Below are positions 30,930-39,007 of a stretch of 64,000 nt of DNA, piece after piece. The translations under genes and the position numbers were made by a program. A model generated the notes under the pieces. That model saw only the letters and a program-made list of their open reading frames with translations. It searched no databases and was not told where the DNA came from. This DNA is from Dubosiella muris. GTDB taxonomy: Bacteria; Bacillota_I; Bacilli_A; Erysipelotrichales; Erysipelotrichaceae. The DNA lies in NCBI RefSeq assembly GCF_004793885.1, contig NZ_SRYG01000007.1:41601-105600 (forward strand), read 5' to 3'. Within the stretch, counting starts at the first letter, position 1. Every line of letters begins with the position of its first letter.

Positions 30930-32342
30930 TTACTCTCCTCTCAATACGGCATCCATCGCCGCGTCTTGCGTATCGTAATAATCCGATTTCAAATCCGGAA
31001 TGAATTTCAGCGCTTCGTGCAGCACCGGCAGCACGTCGGCATGCACGCCCACGCAATGGTGGATATACGGGCCTTCCACGATCTTCGCTTCGAGTTTTTT
31101 CAAATTTTCCACCTCGATCCAAACGTATGTGCCCTGGTTTTTCGGTCCGTCGATACCTTTGGCGTGCCCCATCAGCAAGCGGTACTCCCCGTTGTCGCCA
31201 TCAAAGCGGACAATGCTCATGTCGCCGCCTCGAATCTCGCCATGCAGCGCCCCCGGATGGGAATAGTTAAACGCGAACGGCGCGCCAAATCTCGGCTTCT
31301 CCTTCATAAGCGAAGCCGGCCACGGCCCGCAATGCTGGAGCAACTCCCCGTTTTCGTTGGTCGGATGCGGCACCGTCCAGTCCGCGAAAAACGGCACTTG
31401 CTCTCCCCGTGTGGCCGCCTGCACGATCAGCGACGTGATCGCCCCGTGGATATCCGTCTCGCAAACGACCGGATAGCCCTCGTCGTTGAGCAGCGAGTTG
31501 GCTACGCAAGGAAACAAGCCGATATGCCCTTGCAGCGCGTTCCAGCACTGGATGGCCGCCGCCTTGCAGCCAAACCGGTCCATGAGCCGCTTCATCGCGC
31601 ATTTCAGCGCCGCCGTGGAACGAACCGCCGTTTCCGGCACGTCGATGTGCATCGTTTCGCGCATCGTCTGCGCGACCGCGTCGATTTCCGCTTCGCCCAC
31701 CTGCTCCATTTCCTCTTTCAGTTCCGGCAGCGACACCGGATGGACCCGCACATTGAAACGCTCGATCAGCTCTCCTTCGTTGACCATGACCGTCCAGAAG
31801 CCGGCCGGCCGCGTTCCGATTTGTAAAATGGTCATGCCGTCGAGTTCCTTGACGACTTGCGCGGCCCGCAAAAAGTTGTCCAGACGCCACGCGAAATACG
31901 GATCGTCCAGACGACACATATTCATATAGGAAAACGGAACCTTGAACCGGCGCAAGATCTTCCCGGTCGCGAACAGCCCGCATTGCGAATCCCGCAAACG
32001 CGCTCCATTGGCCAGCGGCGCCTCGTCTTTCGGTCCCCACAAAAGAACCGGCTTGCCTACCGCTTTCGCGACTTTAGCGACCAAATCTTCCGTGCCAAAG
32101 TTGCAGTGCGGAAAAAAGAGCGCATCCACTTTTTCGTGTTTCAAAAAATCGACGATCGCGTCGACGTCCTTTTCGTCAAACAGCAGCCCTTCCTCGTTGA
32201 TATGGATAATGTCGACAAAATCGACTTCCAGTTCGTTCAGCCGTTCCAAAATCATCCCGTTGTATTTCAAAGCGTCTTCCTTGCTGAAAATATCCCTTCT
32301 CGTGCCGACGACGCCTAGTTTTAAATCGTATTTTCGTTCCAT
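30930..32342 (-). CDS. L-fucose/L-arabinose isomerase-family sugar isomerase
   Basis: 470-residue cytoplasmic aldose-ketose isomerase. The N-terminal KLGVVGTRRDIFSKEDA, the middle ALFFPHCNFGTED and RPAGFWTVMVNEGEL, and the C-terminal VCETDIHGAITSL and SIVRFDGDNGEYRLLMGHA match the FucI/AraA-like fold, with conserved Glu and Asp metal ligands likely in the CETD region. The ATG at 32342 has GGAGAAAGGG upstream; the start overlaps the kinase 3' end by 22 nt. It would convert an aldose into the ketose used by the kinase. It is not clearly L-fucose isomerase, since its operon partners differ. Confidence 0.83.
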   Translation of the reverse strand: MERKYDLKLGVVGTRRDIFSKEDALKYNGMILERLNELEVDFVDIIHINEEGLLFDEKDVDAIVDFLKHEKVDALFFPHCNFGTEDLVAKVAKAVGKPVLLWGPKDEAPLANGARLRDSQCGLFATGKILRRFKVPFSYMNMCRLDDPYFAWRLDNFLRAAQVVKELDGMTILQIGTRPAGFWTVMVNEGELIERFNVRVHPVSLPELKEEMEQVGEAEIDAVAQTMRETMHIDVPETAVRSTAALKCAMKRLMDRFGCKAAAIQCWNALQGHIGLFPCVANSLLNDEGYPVVCETDIHGAITSLIVQAATRGEQVPFFADWTVPHPTNENGELLQHCGPWPASLMKEKPRFGAPFAFNYSHPGALHGEIRGGDMSIVRFDGDNGEYRLLMGHAKGIDGPKNQGTYVWIEVENLKKLEAKIVEGPYIHHCVGVHADVLPVLHEALKFIPDLKSDYYDTQDAAMDAVLRGE

Positions 32343-33784
32343 GGTTCCCTTTCTCCTTTCTTCACGTTCGCCATCATGAGCGCGCAATCAATCGCCCGAT
32401 GATAGCGCGCCAGCCACGCTTCCCGAACCGGCAGCGCCATCTTCGGCTCGAAAACGATCGTTTCCCGCGCAAAATCCTTCTTTTTCGAACTAGCCAGCCA
32501 TGCGCCCATCGCCGACAAGTCCGGATGATGGCTGACCTCGATTATCCGACCCGATAAATCGGCCAGCAGCTGCATGATGTGCGGGTTTTTCGACAACCCG
32601 CCATCGACATGGATCGGCTTGCTCGTTGGCTCGAAGCAGGCCAGCGCGTCGCAAAGCTGGCACACGACGCCGCGAATCACGCCCAGCAAAAAATCACGTG
32701 GCTCGCTTTGGCGGTCGACGCCGACAAACATCCCTTTCGCCATCGGGTTCCAGTACGGGATGGAAAGACCTGTCAGCGCGGGAACAAACAGCACTTCTGT
32801 CTTTCGTTCAAACAGCGCGTCGTCCAGCTCGCCATAGCTTTCAAACCAGTCCATATCCTCACAAGCCCAGTTCAAACTCTCGCCGTTGCAGTTGACAATC
32901 CCCTCCACGCCATAGGCGCGCTCGTCTTTTAAACAATAGGCCAACACGTTTACCAGTCCGTTGATTTGCGGCTGAAGCGTGGACACGTTCATCATGATCG
33001 AGCTGCCCGTCCCCAATGTCATTTTCATATCGTATTCATTCGTGCAGCGCTGGGCGAAAAACGCCGCCTGGCTATCGCCCATCACCCCGCGAATCGGCAC
33101 CGGATCGGCGAGAATGCCATCCACATCGCTCATGCCGAACACTTCATCCGAGCATCGGATTTCCGGCAGCCATTGCCGGTCGATCCCAAACAGCGCGCAC
33201 AGCTCGTCGTCCCATGCGTTCGTGCTTACATTGTACAGCAATGTTCTCGAAGCGTTCGTATGGTCGGTTGCGTGGATTGCGCCTTTTGTCAGTTTGTAAA
33301 GAAGCCAGCTGTCCATCGTGCCAAAATGAAGACAATCCGTATCGCAATCCACATGGTCAACAATCCACTTCATTTTCGTCGCCGAAAAGTACGGGTCGAT
33401 TTTCAATCCCGTCTTCGCGACAACCATCGGCTCGTGGCCCTGGCGAATCATCGCCTTGCACAGCGCGTTGGAACGCGCGCATTGCCACACGATCGCGCGG
33501 TAGAAAGGCATTCCTTCGCGATCCCAGGCGACGACCGTTTCCCGCTGGTTCGTAAGGCAAATCGAGTCGACCGCCACCTCGTTTCGATGCCGGTCCATCA
33601 AATCCCGGACACACGTCTTGACGTTGTCCCATATCTCGACGGGATCGTGTTCCACCCAACCCGGCTGCGGATAGTATTTGCGATGCGCCTTGCTGGATTC
33701 ATCCACAAGGCCCCCTGTCTCGTCGATCAAATACACTTTGGTTGTCGTCGTGCTTTGATCCACCGCAATCGTGACCCGCTTCAT
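32321..33784 (-). CDS. FGGY-family carbohydrate kinase
   Basis: 487-residue kinase of the glycerol/xylulose kinase family. The N-terminal ATP-binding motif is VDQSTTTTKVYLID, followed by QPGWVEHDPVEIW. Further motifs are CLTNQRETVV, GVMGDSQAAFFAQRC, LGTGSSIMMN and the C-terminal IHVDGGLSKNPHIMQ. Sequence is nearest to the glycerol-kinase-like branch, but the operon (isomerase, split transketolase, glycosidase) suggests a ketose substrate; apulose kinase is the best pathway fit. The ATG at 33784 has GGAG upstream and follows the transketolase stop by 4 nt. Substrate not proven. Confidence 0.85.
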   Translation of the reverse strand: MKRVTIAVDQSTTTTKVYLIDETGGLVDESSKAHRKYYPQPGWVEHDPVEIWDNVKTCVRDLMDRHRNEVAVDSICLTNQRETVVAWDREGMPFYRAIVWQCARSNALCKAMIRQGHEPMVVAKTGLKIDPYFSATKMKWIVDHVDCDTDCLHFGTMDSWLLYKLTKGAIHATDHTNASRTLLYNVSTNAWDDELCALFGIDRQWLPEIRCSDEVFGMSDVDGILADPVPIRGVMGDSQAAFFAQRCTNEYDMKMTLGTGSSIMMNVSTLQPQINGLVNVLAYCLKDERAYGVEGIVNCNGESLNWACEDMDWFESYGELDDALFERKTEVLFVPALTGLSIPYWNPMAKGMFVGVDRQSEPRDFLLGVIRGVVCQLCDALACFEPTSKPIHVDGGLSKNPHIMQLLADLSGRIIEVSHHPDLSAMGAWLASSKKKDFARETIVFEPKMALPVREAWLARYHRAIDCALMMANVKKGEREPWNENTI

Positions 33785-33788
33785 CGGC

Positions 33789-34718
33789 TTACTCCAGCAG
33801 GGCACGCGCCTGGGCCGCGATGGCTTCCGGCACGAGTCCATAGTATGCGAACAGCTGCGCGCTCTCGCCTGTAATGAGCGACTCGTCCGGCAGTCCGAGC
33901 GCCTTCACTTTACATGGCGCGTATTCGCACACGACCTTCGCCACCATGGCGCCCAACCCGTTCGTGACGTTGTGTTCTTCGAGCGTGATGATCTTTCCTG
34001 TTTCTTTGGCGGCCGAAACGATCGCCTCTTCGTCGAGCGGTTTGATCGTATGCATATCAAGCACCCGCGCCTCAACGCCTTCCTTCTTCAGCAAGTCGGC
34101 GGTGTCGCATGCCGTCCTGACCATTTCGCCCGTCGCGATGATCGTCAGGTCGCTGCCGCAACGCAGCTCGATCGCTTTGCCGATTTCCAGATCGAAGTCG
34201 TCGTTTTCGTGCACTTCCTCGACCGGATTGCGGCCGACCCGGATATACGTAGGGATGGAATCGTCCATGATTGCTTCCATCATCTTTTTCGTTTCATGAA
34301 AGTCGGCGGGAACGAGCACGCGCATGTTCGGAATGGCCGACAGCACCGCCAGGTCCTGCAGCGAGTGATGGGACATGCCCAGCGCCCCGTAGCTGACGCC
34401 CGCGCTGATCCCAATGAGTTTGACGTTGATGTTGGAGTACGCGACGTCGACTTTGATTTGCTCGATGGCGCGCATCGTCAAAAAGCTGGCGGGCGAAGCG
34501 GCAAACGGCTTCTTTCCCGCGCTGCCCAGACCGGCTGCGATACCGACCAGATCCTGCTCGGCGATGCCGACTTCCACCGTGCGTTCGGGATACGCGTTGG
34601 CAAACGGCGTCAGCGAGGCGGATCCTCTCGAATCCGAAACGATGATAACGATGTCTTTGTCCGTTTTCGCTTTTTCCATCAAGGCGTCGCAAATGGCGAC
34701 GCGGTTCGCTTTTTTCAT
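33789..34718 (-). CDS. Transketolase, C-terminal subunit
   Basis: 309-residue subunit carrying the pyrimidine-binding and C-terminal domains of a two-subunit transketolase. Key segments are VSDSRGSASLTPFA, RTVEVGIAEQDLVGIAAG with the conserved Glu that activates thiamine diphosphate, SLQDLAVLSAIPNMRVLVPAD, and ATGEMVRTACDTA plus EEHNVTNGLGAMVA in the last domain. The ATG has GGAGGAAG upstream and overlaps the stop of the N-terminal subunit gene by four bases (ATGA), so equal production is likely. In D-apiose pathways a split transketolase of this type cleaves apulose 4-phosphate. Confidence 0.9.
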   Translation of the reverse strand: MKKANRVAICDALMEKAKTDKDIVIIVSDSRGSASLTPFANAYPERTVEVGIAEQDLVGIAAGLGSAGKKPFAASPASFLTMRAIEQIKVDVAYSNINVKLIGISAGVSYGALGMSHHSLQDLAVLSAIPNMRVLVPADFHETKKMMEAIMDDSIPTYIRVGRNPVEEVHENDDFDLEIGKAIELRCGSDLTIIATGEMVRTACDTADLLKKEGVEARVLDMHTIKPLDEEAIVSAAKETGKIITLEEHNVTNGLGAMVAKVVCEYAPCKVKALGLPDESLITGESAQLFAYYGLVPEAIAAQARALLE

Positions 34719-35530
34719 ACCGCTTCCTCCAGTTCCTTGATTGCCTGCTCGTATTGGGCTTCGCCAAGCACCCCGTGATGCCACGACGCGATGTTTTCCA
34801 TAAACGACACGCCTTTGCCTTTGGTCGTGTTGGCCAAAATCAAGGTCGGCTTTCCTTTCGTATGGCGGGCGATCGTAAACGCGCTGATCAAATCGTCGTA
34901 GTCGTTGCCGTCGATTTCAACCACGTTGAATCCAAACGCCTCGTATTTTAAGTGGATGTCTTTGAGCGCCATGACGTCCTCGGTCGTGCCGGAAATCTGC
35001 AAACCGTTGCGGTCGAGAATGAGACACAGGTTGTCGAGTCCGTAATGAGCGGCTGCCATGGCCGCTTCCCACACGCTGCCTTCGGCTTGCTCCCCGTCGC
35101 CCATCAGGCAGTACACGCGCCAGTCTTTGTCGTCCATTTTGCCGGCGATCGCCATGCCGACGGCAACGCACACCCCGTGTCCCAGGGCGCCCGTGTTCAT
35201 TTCGATGCCGTCGATTTTATTGTTGGGATGCCCGATGAGGCGGGAGCCAAATTGCGAAAACGTGGCGAGCTCCTCTTTTTCCAAATAGCCTTGCTGCGCG
35301 AGTACGGCGAACAACGACTCGGCAACGTGGCCTTTGCTTAAGACGAAACGGTCGCGCTCCGGCCAGTCCGGTTCGTCGGGCCGGTGGTTCATTTCCACGT
35401 TGTACAGCGTGTTCAAGATGTCGATGGAAGACAGCGAGCCGCCGACATGACCGGCTTTGGACGCGTAACACATCGTGACGATGTCCTGACGCAGTGCGTT
35501 TCCGCTTTGAATCAGTTCCCTCATTTCCAT
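34715..35530 (-). CDS. Transketolase, N-terminal subunit
   Basis: 271-residue thiamine-diphosphate-binding subunit. The N-terminal AGHVGGSLSSIDIL and FVLSKGHVAESLF are transketolase signatures, and the TPP/Mg motif is GDGEQAEGSVWEA ending near LILDRNGLQ. The late KGKPTLILANTTKGKGVSFMEN is also typical. The length is the standard half-enzyme. AAAGGAGA precedes the ATG. Together with the next gene it forms one enzyme that transfers a two-carbon (or here possibly branched-sugar-derived) ketol unit. Family members with dedicated sugar operons are specialised rather than housekeeping. Confidence 0.9.
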   Translation of the reverse strand: MEMRELIQSGNALRQDIVTMCYASKAGHVGGSLSSIDILNTLYNVEMNHRPDEPDWPERDRFVLSKGHVAESLFAVLAQQGYLEKEELATFSQFGSRLIGHPNNKIDGIEMNTGALGHGVCVAVGMAIAGKMDDKDWRVYCLMGDGEQAEGSVWEAAMAAAHYGLDNLCLILDRNGLQISGTTEDVMALKDIHLKYEAFGFNVVEIDGNDYDDLISAFTIARHTKGKPTLILANTTKGKGVSFMENIASWHHGVLGEAQYEQAIKELEEAV

Positions 35531-35550
35531 ATATTCTCCTTTGCTCTAAA

Positions 35551-36453
35551 TCAATCTTTCATAAAATCGGGATTGAACGGCAGCTCGCCGTACATGCCTT
35601 CGGCGACGTCGATATAGTTGGACAGCCATTCCTCGCACAGTTCGAACCAGTGGTACACGTGCGGATTTTTGTGCGAATCCTTGCGCGCCGTCGTCCGGTC
35701 CGCCAAAGCCAGCCCGTGCTCTCCTTTTTCAAAAATGTGCAGTTCAAACGGAATGTCGTGTTTTTTCAAATTCCACGCCAGCTCGATCGAGTTTCCCACA
35801 TCGACAAGCTGGTCCTCGTATGTGTGCCAGATAAACATGGGTGGCGTGTGCTCGTCGACCTTGTTGAGGCAGTTGTACGCCTCGACTTGCTCGTCGGTTG
35901 GATCGTCGCTGCCAAAGAATCGCATGTTGCCGGTTTGTTTCGGACGCATCATGAGCGGCCCGCTCTCACCGACTGGCATTTTTTCCGCTTTGCCGGCCGC
36001 GTAGCACGGTATGGCTAAATTGACTTTGAGACATTCGGGATCGCACCCTAGTTTTTTAGCGATCCAATCCTCGTGCCACATCGTCGCGCATTCGATGGCC
36101 AGATGCCCGCCAGCCGAAAAGCCGCACACGATGATTTGGTCGGTATGGACGAGATATTCGTCTGCGTGTTCCCGCACCCATCGTATAGCCATCATCGCTT
36201 CTTCAAACGCGTTGCGCGGCACGTTGGGTACGAGGTCGCGGGTCGTGTACCAGAGCACGCCGGCGTGACAGCCGATCGAGTTGAAGCGCAGCGCGATGGG
36301 CTCCGCCTCCCGGTCGGACGTGAAGGCGTACGCCCCGCCTGGCAAAACCAGGACGAAGGGGCGTTTTTTACCTACGTTGTATTCGTTGGAGTTGTTTAAA
36401 AAGTATGTGTCGAAGTGCGCTGTTTCATTGAGCGGAATCGTTTTACAGATCAT
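35551..36453 (-). CDS. Alpha/beta-hydrolase, acetyl-xylan-esterase-like
   Basis: 300-residue cytoplasmic esterase. Nucleophile serine is in CGFSAGGHLA, with VLVLPGGAYAFTSDREAEP as the oxyanion-hole region. The catalytic Asp and His are probably in HTYEDQLVDV and EKGEHGLAL. The pattern resembles BD-FAE-type carbohydrate esterases. It has no signal peptide and lies between the PTS EIIC and transketolase genes with 12 and 20 nt spacing, so it probably removes acyl groups from the imported glycoside before the glycosidase acts. AAAGGA lies upstream of the ATG. Confidence 0.85.
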   Translation of the reverse strand: MICKTIPLNETAHFDTYFLNNSNEYNVGKKRPFVLVLPGGAYAFTSDREAEPIALRFNSIGCHAGVLWYTTRDLVPNVPRNAFEEAMMAIRWVREHADEYLVHTDQIIVCGFSAGGHLAIECATMWHEDWIAKKLGCDPECLKVNLAIPCYAAGKAEKMPVGESGPLMMRPKQTGNMRFFGSDDPTDEQVEAYNCLNKVDEHTPPMFIWHTYEDQLVDVGNSIELAWNLKKHDIPFELHIFEKGEHGLALADRTTARKDSHKNPHVYHWFELCEEWLSNYIDVAEGMYGELPFNPDFMKD

Positions 36454-36465
36454 GGCAAGTCCTTT

Positions 36466-37782
36466 CTACGCTTCCTGCACCTTTTGTGCTTTTTCCTCGT
36501 ATTCCTCGGCGATTTCCTCCATGGACTCGCCCATTTCCTCTTTGTACATCTGGGCGTCGGAAATCTTGAAGAACGGGAACCAGATGAGGCAGCCGACAGC
36601 GATGTCGATAATTTGCATCAGGGCCGCGGTCCAGCCGCCTCCCATGAAGCCGTTGATGACAACCGGCAGTCCAAATGGAACTTGCACACCGGTCAATGGC
36701 GGAATGAGTCCCATCACGGTCGCGAAGTACGGAATGAGAAGCTGCACGATTGGCGTTAAAATAAACGGAATCGCCATGATTGGATTCAGGATGAGCGGAT
36801 AGCCAAAGACGATCGGCTCGTTGATCACGAACAGGCCCGGGATGCCGGCCAGTTTCGCCAGCTCTTTGTTTTGTTTCGCTTTCGCGAACAGGAACATGAC
36901 GATGAGCAGCGACAGCGTTCCTCCCGCGCCGCCGATCCCGGCGTACAAACTATAGAAGGTGTTGCCTAAAATGTGCGGCAGTTCGCTTGCTGGCGTTCCA
37001 GCCGCGTACAGTTCCATGTTTTCAAGCGCCATTGGCATGTAGACCGCGCTGACAACCGTTCCGACAACGAGCGATCCGTGGATTCCAAAGAACCACAAAA
37101 TCATTTGTACCAGAACGATCAGCACGAGCGACCAGATGCTTCCGCCCACGTTCATCAATGGCGTGGCGACGATCGAGTAAATCATTTCCGCGAACGATCC
37201 CCAAGGGGTGTACGAGAAGATGACAGCGATGGCGATGAAGATCAAGCCGACCAGGATCGCTGGGATCATCGTCGAGAAGGTCGCAGCGATCATGCCTGGC
37301 ACGCTTGGCGGCATTTTGATTTTGAGCGCGTCGCATTTCATGAGCGCGGCGTAAATACGAGTCGCCAGCAGCGAGGCGATCAAAGCGGTAAACAAGCCTT
37401 GCGCGCCCATGTAGCTCATCGTCAGCGCACCTTCGGTCAGCGGCGTGGCGATAAAGAACGCGAATAAGGAAATCAATCCGCCCGGGATCTCGTCGACTTG
37501 CAAGTGGTGCGCGAGGCGGTACCCGATCAAAAACGCGGCGTAAATCGACAGGCAGCTTGTCGTCACTGTGGAGGCGGCGAGCAGGTAAGGCGTGACGCCG
37601 ATGCTGGCGATAAAGTTGGTCCAAGGTTCGATTGGCAGGACGGCGAGCAGCAGCGCGATCGAGCCGATCATCGTAATAGGCAGTGTTCCCATCAATCCTT
37701 TTGAGATGGAATCAAGATAGATGTTGGCCTGAAACTTGGCAGCGAATTCCAGGACCCGGTCAATGGTTTTGTTGTTGTCCAT
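36466..37782 (-). CDS. PTS lactose/cellobiose-type EIIC permease
   Basis: 438-residue membrane permease of the CelB/LacE EIIC family, with about ten hydrophobic segments and the motifs LLAVLPIEPW, IPGGLISLFAFFIATP, FGIHGSLVVGT and FVINEPIVFGYPLILNP. The C-terminal tail is acidic and coiled. EIIA and EIIB partners are absent from the window and must be supplied by another locus. It is the first gene of the seven-gene operon, with AGGAGGAG upstream and a 17-bp palindrome directly in front of that site. The likely cargo is a small plant glycoside, inferred from operon partners. Confidence 0.9.
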   Translation of the reverse strand: MDNNKTIDRVLEFAAKFQANIYLDSISKGLMGTLPITMIGSIALLLAVLPIEPWTNFIASIGVTPYLLAASTVTTSCLSIYAAFLIGYRLAHHLQVDEIPGGLISLFAFFIATPLTEGALTMSYMGAQGLFTALIASLLATRIYAALMKCDALKIKMPPSVPGMIAATFSTMIPAILVGLIFIAIAVIFSYTPWGSFAEMIYSIVATPLMNVGGSIWSLVLIVLVQMILWFFGIHGSLVVGTVVSAVYMPMALENMELYAAGTPASELPHILGNTFYSLYAGIGGAGGTLSLLIVMFLFAKAKQNKELAKLAGIPGLFVINEPIVFGYPLILNPIMAIPFILTPIVQLLIPYFATVMGLIPPLTGVQVPFGLPVVINGFMGGGWTAALMQIIDIAVGCLIWFPFFKISDAQMYKEEMGESMEEIAEEYEEKAQKVQEA

Positions 37783-37793
37783 AATCTCCTCCT

Positions 37794-37810
37794 AACGGTT
37801 TGTAACCGTT
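37794..37810. promoter_or_regulatory. Palindromic operator in front of the EIIC operon
   Basis: AACGGTT-TGT-AACCGTT is a perfect 7+3+7 inverted repeat. It lies between the predicted -10 and the ribosome-binding site of the EIIC gene. LacI-type roadblock repression is inferred. Confidence 0.6.
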
Positions 37811-37822
37811 TTCTTGCTTTCA

Positions 37823-37850
37823 TTTTAGCGCAAAAAAAGCTGAATACAAG
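37823..37850 (-). promoter_or_regulatory. Probable promoter of the seven-gene sugar operon
   Basis: On the minus strand TTGTAT and TAAAAT are 16 nt apart. They overlap the lacI terminator and lie just upstream of the AACGGTT palindrome. Confidence 0.5.
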
Positions 37851-37860
37851 CGATTCAGCT
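37832..37860 (-). terminator. Terminator of the LacI regulator gene
   Basis: AGCTGAAT/ATTCAGCT stem with a 7-nt loop is followed by a T7 run on the minus strand. Confidence 0.88.
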
Positions 37861-37879
37861 AAAATTTATCTATAATTAA

Positions 37880-37906
37880 ACTAAATGTTTTTCGATTTTA
37901 TTTAGT
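37880..37906. repeat. Inverted repeat ACTAAA-N15-TTTAGT at the lacI stop codon
   Basis: The same half-sites in the same layout occur in the lacI leader (38905-38930). The pair brackets the gene and may be regulator binding sites. The repeat covers the lacI stop codon. Confidence 0.5.
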
Positions 37907-38890
37907 TGATTCCCGTTCCACCACACTGGTGTTCACGAGAAGTTTCATCGACTGCTCCCCGTTTTCGAATTTGGAAATCAGCCGTTTCACGGCGATCTTT
38001 CCCAAATCCTCTTTGTTGACGCGCACCGTCGTCAAGGACGGCTCGCTGTACCGCGCCATTTCGATGTCGTCGAATCCCGCGATCGGAATAAAACATCCTT
38101 CTTCTTTCATCGCGCGCAAAGCGCCCAGGGCGATGTAGTCGTTCATGGCGACAAACGCGTCCGGCAAGGGCAGATCGAGTTCCTTTTGCTGGCGCAAATA
38201 CGCGTGAAAATCGCTCTTTCCCGCTTCGATGTGCGGCTCGACGAACACTTCGTAGTCGCCGTTGAATTCCAGATCGTTGTCGGAAAGCGCCTGCAAAAAG
38301 CCAAGCTTCCTTTCTTTGAAATTGTTGATCATGCGCAGCGAGTTGATGAGTCCAATCGTTCGATACCCACGGTCGATGAGCAGCTTCGTCACCTCGTACA
38401 TGCCATCTTTGTTGTTGATGGCGACAAAGTCGCAGTTTTCCATAATATAGGCGTTGTCCACGATGACAAACGGAATTTTAAAATGACGGAACTTCTCCAC
38501 GTCTTTGAAGTGCATTTCCGTTCCCATAATGAGCAGACCGTCGCTTTCGCTAATGTTGTCGAGCGCCAAAATTCCCTTGTCGTCCTGACTGCTCACCTTG
38601 CGGATGCGCAGCTGGTAGTCGTTTTGATAGCAGCCTTCCTCCATGCCACGGATCAAAGCCGAGAAAAACGGTTGTTCCGACTGCACGATCGTTTCTCCCC
38701 CGTCATAAAGAACCAAGGTTATAATCCCGGTTCGTTTTCCTTTTTTAAAATAGCCGAGCTCTTCGGCGACTTGAATGATATGTTCTCTTTTTTTCTCGCT
38801 GACCGCTCCTTTGCGGTTGTTGAGCGCGTTGCTGACCGATCCGGGCGATACCCCGGCCGCCTTGGCGATTTGCGCGATTGTCACTTTCAT
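37898..38890 (-). CDS. LacI-family transcriptional regulator
   Basis: 330-residue repressor-type regulator. The N-terminal helix-turn-helix is TIAQIAKAAGVSPGSVSNALNNR with the hinge after it. The periplasmic-binding-like effector domain runs from about residue 60, with IITLVLYDGGETI, TIGLINSLRMINNF, AFVAMNDYIALGALRAM and PIAGFDDIEMARYSEPSLTTV. GGAGG precedes the ATG. It lies directly upstream of the EIIC-to-DUF4038 operon, on the same strand but with its own terminator, so it is the likely specific regulator of that operon. The effector is unknown, probably a pathway sugar. Confidence 0.92.
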   Translation of the reverse strand: MKVTIAQIAKAAGVSPGSVSNALNNRKGAVSEKKREHIIQVAEELGYFKKGKRTGIITLVLYDGGETIVQSEQPFFSALIRGMEEGCYQNDYQLRIRKVSSQDDKGILALDNISESDGLLIMGTEMHFKDVEKFRHFKIPFVIVDNAYIMENCDFVAINNKDGMYEVTKLLIDRGYRTIGLINSLRMINNFKERKLGFLQALSDNDLEFNGDYEVFVEPHIEAGKSDFHAYLRQQKELDLPLPDAFVAMNDYIALGALRAMKEEGCFIPIAGFDDIEMARYSEPSLTTVRVNKEDLGKIAVKRLISKFENGEQSMKLLVNTSVVERESTK

Positions 38891-38904
38891 GATATAAAAC
38901 CTCC

Positions 38905-38930
38905 ACTAAAACTTTTGCGATATATTTAGT
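38905..38930. repeat. Inverted repeat ACTAAA-N14-TTTAGT in the lacI leader
   Basis: It lies immediately upstream of the lacI ribosome site and is nearly the same as the repeat at 37880-37906, with a central CG in both. It is a possible autoregulatory operator. Confidence 0.5.
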
Positions 38931-38967
38931 TACTTTATTTTAGCTATAAATCCGGTTTCAATGCAAT

Positions 38968-38999
38968 AAAAAAAGACGAAAATTGCCATGAATTCCGTC
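38968..38999 (-). terminator. Terminator of the PD-(D/E)XK gene
   Basis: GACGAAAATT pairs with AATTCCGTC with one bulge; a T7 run follows on the minus strand. Confidence 0.65.
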
Positions 39000-39007
39000 C
39001 TTTTGTC

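Noticed and set aside
31267-32040. 257-codon alternative frame within the isomerase gene
   Set aside because: Same-strand shadow frame with arginine-rich, non-family sequence.
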